Positions 61,920 to 64,000 of a stretch of DNA of 64,000 nucleotides are shown piece by piece. The notes below the pieces were generated by a model that was not told the DNA's origin, did not search any database, and saw nothing but the letters and a program-made list of their open reading frames with translations. The translations under genes and the position numbers were made by a program. This DNA comes from Paraburkholderia kirstenboschensis (GTDB taxonomy: Bacteria; Pseudomonadota; Gammaproteobacteria; Burkholderiales; Burkholderiaceae): positions 620,001-684,000 of the forward strand of contig NZ_CAJHCR010000002.1 of the NCBI RefSeq assembly GCF_904848585.1, in the 5' to 3' direction. The number at the start of each line of letters is the position of its first letter. The stretch's first letter is position 1.

Positions 61920-63443
61920 ATGACCGTCATCAAACAGGAAGATCTGATTCAGAGCATTGCTGATTCGTTGCAATACATCAGCTACTACCATCCGCTCGAC
62001 TACATCCAGGCCTTGGGCCGCGCGTACGAACTCGAACAGAGCCCGGCCGCGAAAGATGCAATTGCGCAGATTCTCACCAACAGCCGCATGTGCGCCGAAG
62101 GCAAGCGTCCGATCTGTCAGGACACGGGCATCGTTACGGTGTTCGTGAAGGTCGGCATGGACGTGCGTTGGGACGGTGCGACGATGGGCGTCACCGACAT
62201 GATCAACGAAGGCGTGCGCCGCGGTTACCTGAACCCGGACAACGTGCTGCGCGCGTCGATCGTGAGCCCGCCGGAAGGTGCGCGCAAGAATACGAAAGAC
62301 AACACGCCGGCCGTGATTCACTACGAGATCGTGCCGGGCGATAAAGTCGACGTGCAAGTCGCGGCCAAGGGCGGCGGCTCGGAAAACAAGTCGAAGTTCG
62401 CGATGCTGAATCCGTCGGACTCGATCGTCGACTGGATTCTGAAGACCGTGCCGACCATGGGCGCGGGCTGGTGCCCGCCGGGCATGCTCGGCATCGGCAT
62501 CGGCGGCACGGCTGAGAAAGCGATGGTGATGGCGAAAGAATCGCTGATGGACCCGATCGACATTCAGGACGTAATCGCACGCGGCCCGAAAGACTGGATC
62601 GAAGAACTGCGCGTCGAACTGCACGAGAAGGTCAACGCGCTCGGCATCGGCGCCCAAGGTTTGGGCGGCCTCGCCACCGTGCTCGACGTGAAGATCATGG
62701 CCGCCCCGACGCACGCCGCGTCCAAGCCGATCGCGATCATCCCGAACTGCGCGGCCACGCGTCACGCGCACTTCACGCTCGACGGCTCGGGCGTCGCCAA
62801 GCTCGAAGCGCCGTCGCTCGACGCATGGCCGAAGGTGCAATGGGAACCGAACACGGAGACCAGCAAACGCGTCGATCTGAACACGCTGACGCCGGAAGAA
62901 GTCGCTGCGTGGAAGCCGGGCCAGACGCTGCTGCTGTCGGGCAAGATGTTGACGGGCCGCGACGCCGCGCACAAGCGCATCGCGGACATGCTGGCCAAGG
63001 GCGAGAAGTTGCCGGTCGACTTCACGAACCGCGTGATCTACTACGTCGGCCCGGTCGATCCGGTGCGCGACGAAGCTGTCGGCCCCGCAGGCCCGACCAC
63101 CGCAACGCGCATGGACAAATTCACCGAGACCATGTTGTCGCAAACGGGTCTCATCTCGATGATCGGCAAGGCCGAGCGCGGACCGGTCGCGATCGAGGCG
63201 ATCAGGAAGCACAAGGCCGCGTATCTGATGGCCGTGGGCGGCGCGGCCTACCTCGTGTCGAAGGCGATTCGCAGCGCAAAGGTGCTTGCATTCGAAGACC
63301 TCGGCATGGAAGCGATCTACGAGTTCGACGTGCAGGACATGCCGGTCACGGTGGCGGTCGATTCGAGCGGCACCTCGGTGCACCAGACTGGCCCGAAGGA
63401 ATGGCAGGCAAAGATCGGCAAGATTCCGGTCGCGACCGTCTGA
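61920..63443 (+). CDS. fum: Class I fumarate hydratase (FumA/B type)
   Basis: 507 aa iron-sulfur fumarase interconverting fumarate and malate. Cluster Cys positions appear in RPICQDTGIV, GAGWCPPGM and IPNCAATRH; the C-terminal half has MLTGRDAAHKRI and YYVGPVDP, the beta domain fused in one chain. Oxygen-sensitive class I enzyme of the TCA cycle. A strong terminator follows. Confidence 0.95.
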   Translation: MTVIKQEDLIQSIADSLQYISYYHPLDYIQALGRAYELEQSPAAKDAIAQILTNSRMCAEGKRPICQDTGIVTVFVKVGMDVRWDGATMGVTDMINEGVRRGYLNPDNVLRASIVSPPEGARKNTKDNTPAVIHYEIVPGDKVDVQVAAKGGGSENKSKFAMLNPSDSIVDWILKTVPTMGAGWCPPGMLGIGIGGTAEKAMVMAKESLMDPIDIQDVIARGPKDWIEELRVELHEKVNALGIGAQGLGGLATVLDVKIMAAPTHAASKPIAIIPNCAATRHAHFTLDGSGVAKLEAPSLDAWPKVQWEPNTETSKRVDLNTLTPEEVAAWKPGQTLLLSGKMLTGRDAAHKRIADMLAKGEKLPVDFTNRVIYYVGPVDPVRDEAVGPAGPTTATRMDKFTETMLSQTGLISMIGKAERGPVAIEAIRKHKAAYLMAVGGAAYLVSKAIRSAKVLAFEDLGMEAIYEFDVQDMPVTVAVDSSGTSVHQTGPKEWQAKIGKIPVATV

Positions 63444-63474
63444 TTCGCCGCTGACGCGCATAGCGTGTCTTGAG

Positions 63475-63502
63475 AAGCCGGGGCCACGGTCCCGGCTTTT
63501 TT
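63475..63502 (+). terminator. Rho-independent terminator after fumarase
   Basis: AAGCCGGG (63475-63482) pairs with CCCGGCTT (63491-63498) across an eight-base loop and runs into a T-tract to 63502. It lies 32 bases after the fumarase stop. Confidence 0.9.
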
Positions 63503-63627
63503 CATGGATGGCGCGCATCACGCGCATGCCCGGGACCGACGTCGAAAGATGTTCTGTTCTCTTGGCTTTTTAAGGCATGGCGTTTATTGTTGTTGGAAAT
63601 TTGAAGTCCCCCCAAAAAGGAAAGATC

Positions 63628-64000
63628 ATGCAAGGCGACAAGAAAGTTATCGAGTATCTCAACGCGCAGTTAAAAAACGAACTGACCGCGATCAACCAAT
63701 ACTTCCTGCACGCGCGGATGTATAAGCATTGGGGCCTCGAGAAACTCGGCAAGCATGAATACGATGAGTCGATCGGCGAAATGAAGCACGCCGACTGGCT
63801 GATCGAACGCGTTTTCATGCTCGACGGTCTGCCGAACCTGCAAGACCTGCACAAGCTGCTGATCGGCGAGGAAACGAAAGAAATTCTCGAATGCGATTTG
63901 AAGCTGGAGCAGATTTCGCAGAGCACCTGCAAGGAAGCCATTGCGTATTGCGAATCGGTTCGCGATTTCATCTCGCGTGAAATCTTCGTGAAGATTCTCG
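63628..64000 (+). CDS. bfr: Bacterioferritin, 5' part only
   Basis: The first 124 residues of a ferritin-like iron store: NELTAINQYFLHARMYKHWG with the ferroxidase Glu, DESIGEMKHADWLIERVFML with the haem-ligand Met and Glu/His iron ligands, and CDLKLEQISQSTCKEAI. AAGGAAAG precedes the ATG. It continues beyond the window; the family is about 158 aa. Confidence 0.95.
   Translation, partial: MQGDKKVIEYLNAQLKNELTAINQYFLHARMYKHWGLEKLGKHEYDESIGEMKHADWLIERVFMLDGLPNLQDLHKLLIGEETKEILECDLKLEQISQSTCKEAIAYCESVRDFISREIFVKIL

Noticed and set aside
61914..63527. 537-codon leftward open frame over the fumarase gene
   Set aside because: Fumarase on the other strand has every family motif; the antisense frame is Arg/His-rich shadow coding typical of high GC.

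Overview
The window looks like chromosomal DNA of a Burkholderiaceae member, most likely Paraburkholderia or a close relative such as Caballeronia or Trinickia. The signs are high GC with strongly GC-biased third codon positions, a Burkholderia-type gram-negative porin, the ActP-like symporter plus acetyl-CoA synthetase block, and a lipopeptide siderophore locus of the kind known from plant-associated Burkholderiales. The species assignment is inference.

Region 1 (1-18790, leftward) is a siderophore locus. In transcription order it has MbtH, a type II thioesterase, a fused haem-oxygenase-like diiron oxidase + cupin protein (GrbD/SznF-like), a YqcI/YcgG protein (GrbE/DcsA-like), a PvdE-type export ABC protein, a FhuC-type import ATPase, a fatty acyl-AMP ligase-T-C protein, and a giant NRPS that runs off the left edge (A-T-C-A-T-C-A...). 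Binding-pocket residues read from the sequence predict Asp for the first A domain and Thr for the second. The GrbD/GrbE pair is the signature of gramibactin-type siderophores, which bind iron through C-diazeniumdiolate groups (graminine). Two Fur-box-like sites lie in the divergent promoter shared with a nitroreductase (19134). The NRPS genes carry several in-frame tandem repeats in loops and linkers, which is the most unusual sequence structure here.

Region 2 (20007-27627) holds a BLUF photoreceptor protein, a PBP4-type lipoprotein, and an EmrAB-NodT tripartite efflux operon with a divergent TetR regulator and direct repeats between them.

Region 3 (27791-38414) is a probable catabolic locus: a leftward operon (flavoprotein monooxygenase, RidA, DUF1028, ArgE-like deacylase) and a rightward series (LysR regulator, Rieske oxygenase, PotABCD-like importer). 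The substrate is unknown; a nitrogenous compound is likely.

Region 4 (38613-50365) has a small conserved-looking protein, PagP, a Tat-exported beta-carbonic anhydrase, a BON protein and a porin. A second catabolic locus follows: acyl-CoA ligase, Rieske ferredoxin, alpha/beta hydrolase, TauD-type dioxygenase, quinone oxidoreductase, MFS transporter and beta-keto acid cleavage enzyme, with a divergent AraC-type regulator.

Region 5 (about 50400-54931) is a degraded prophage or island beside tRNA-Ser(GGA). It carries lysis-gene fragments, a tail-type small gene, an integrase C-terminal fragment, and two intact cargo genes (PhyH-type oxygenase and a multi-pass membrane protein) that suggest surface glycan modification.

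Region 6 (54992-64000) is core metabolism: ActP-like symporter with its DUF4212 partner, acetyl-CoA synthetase, an EamA transporter, a YqhA-family membrane protein, class I fumarase with a good terminator, and the start of bacterioferritin.
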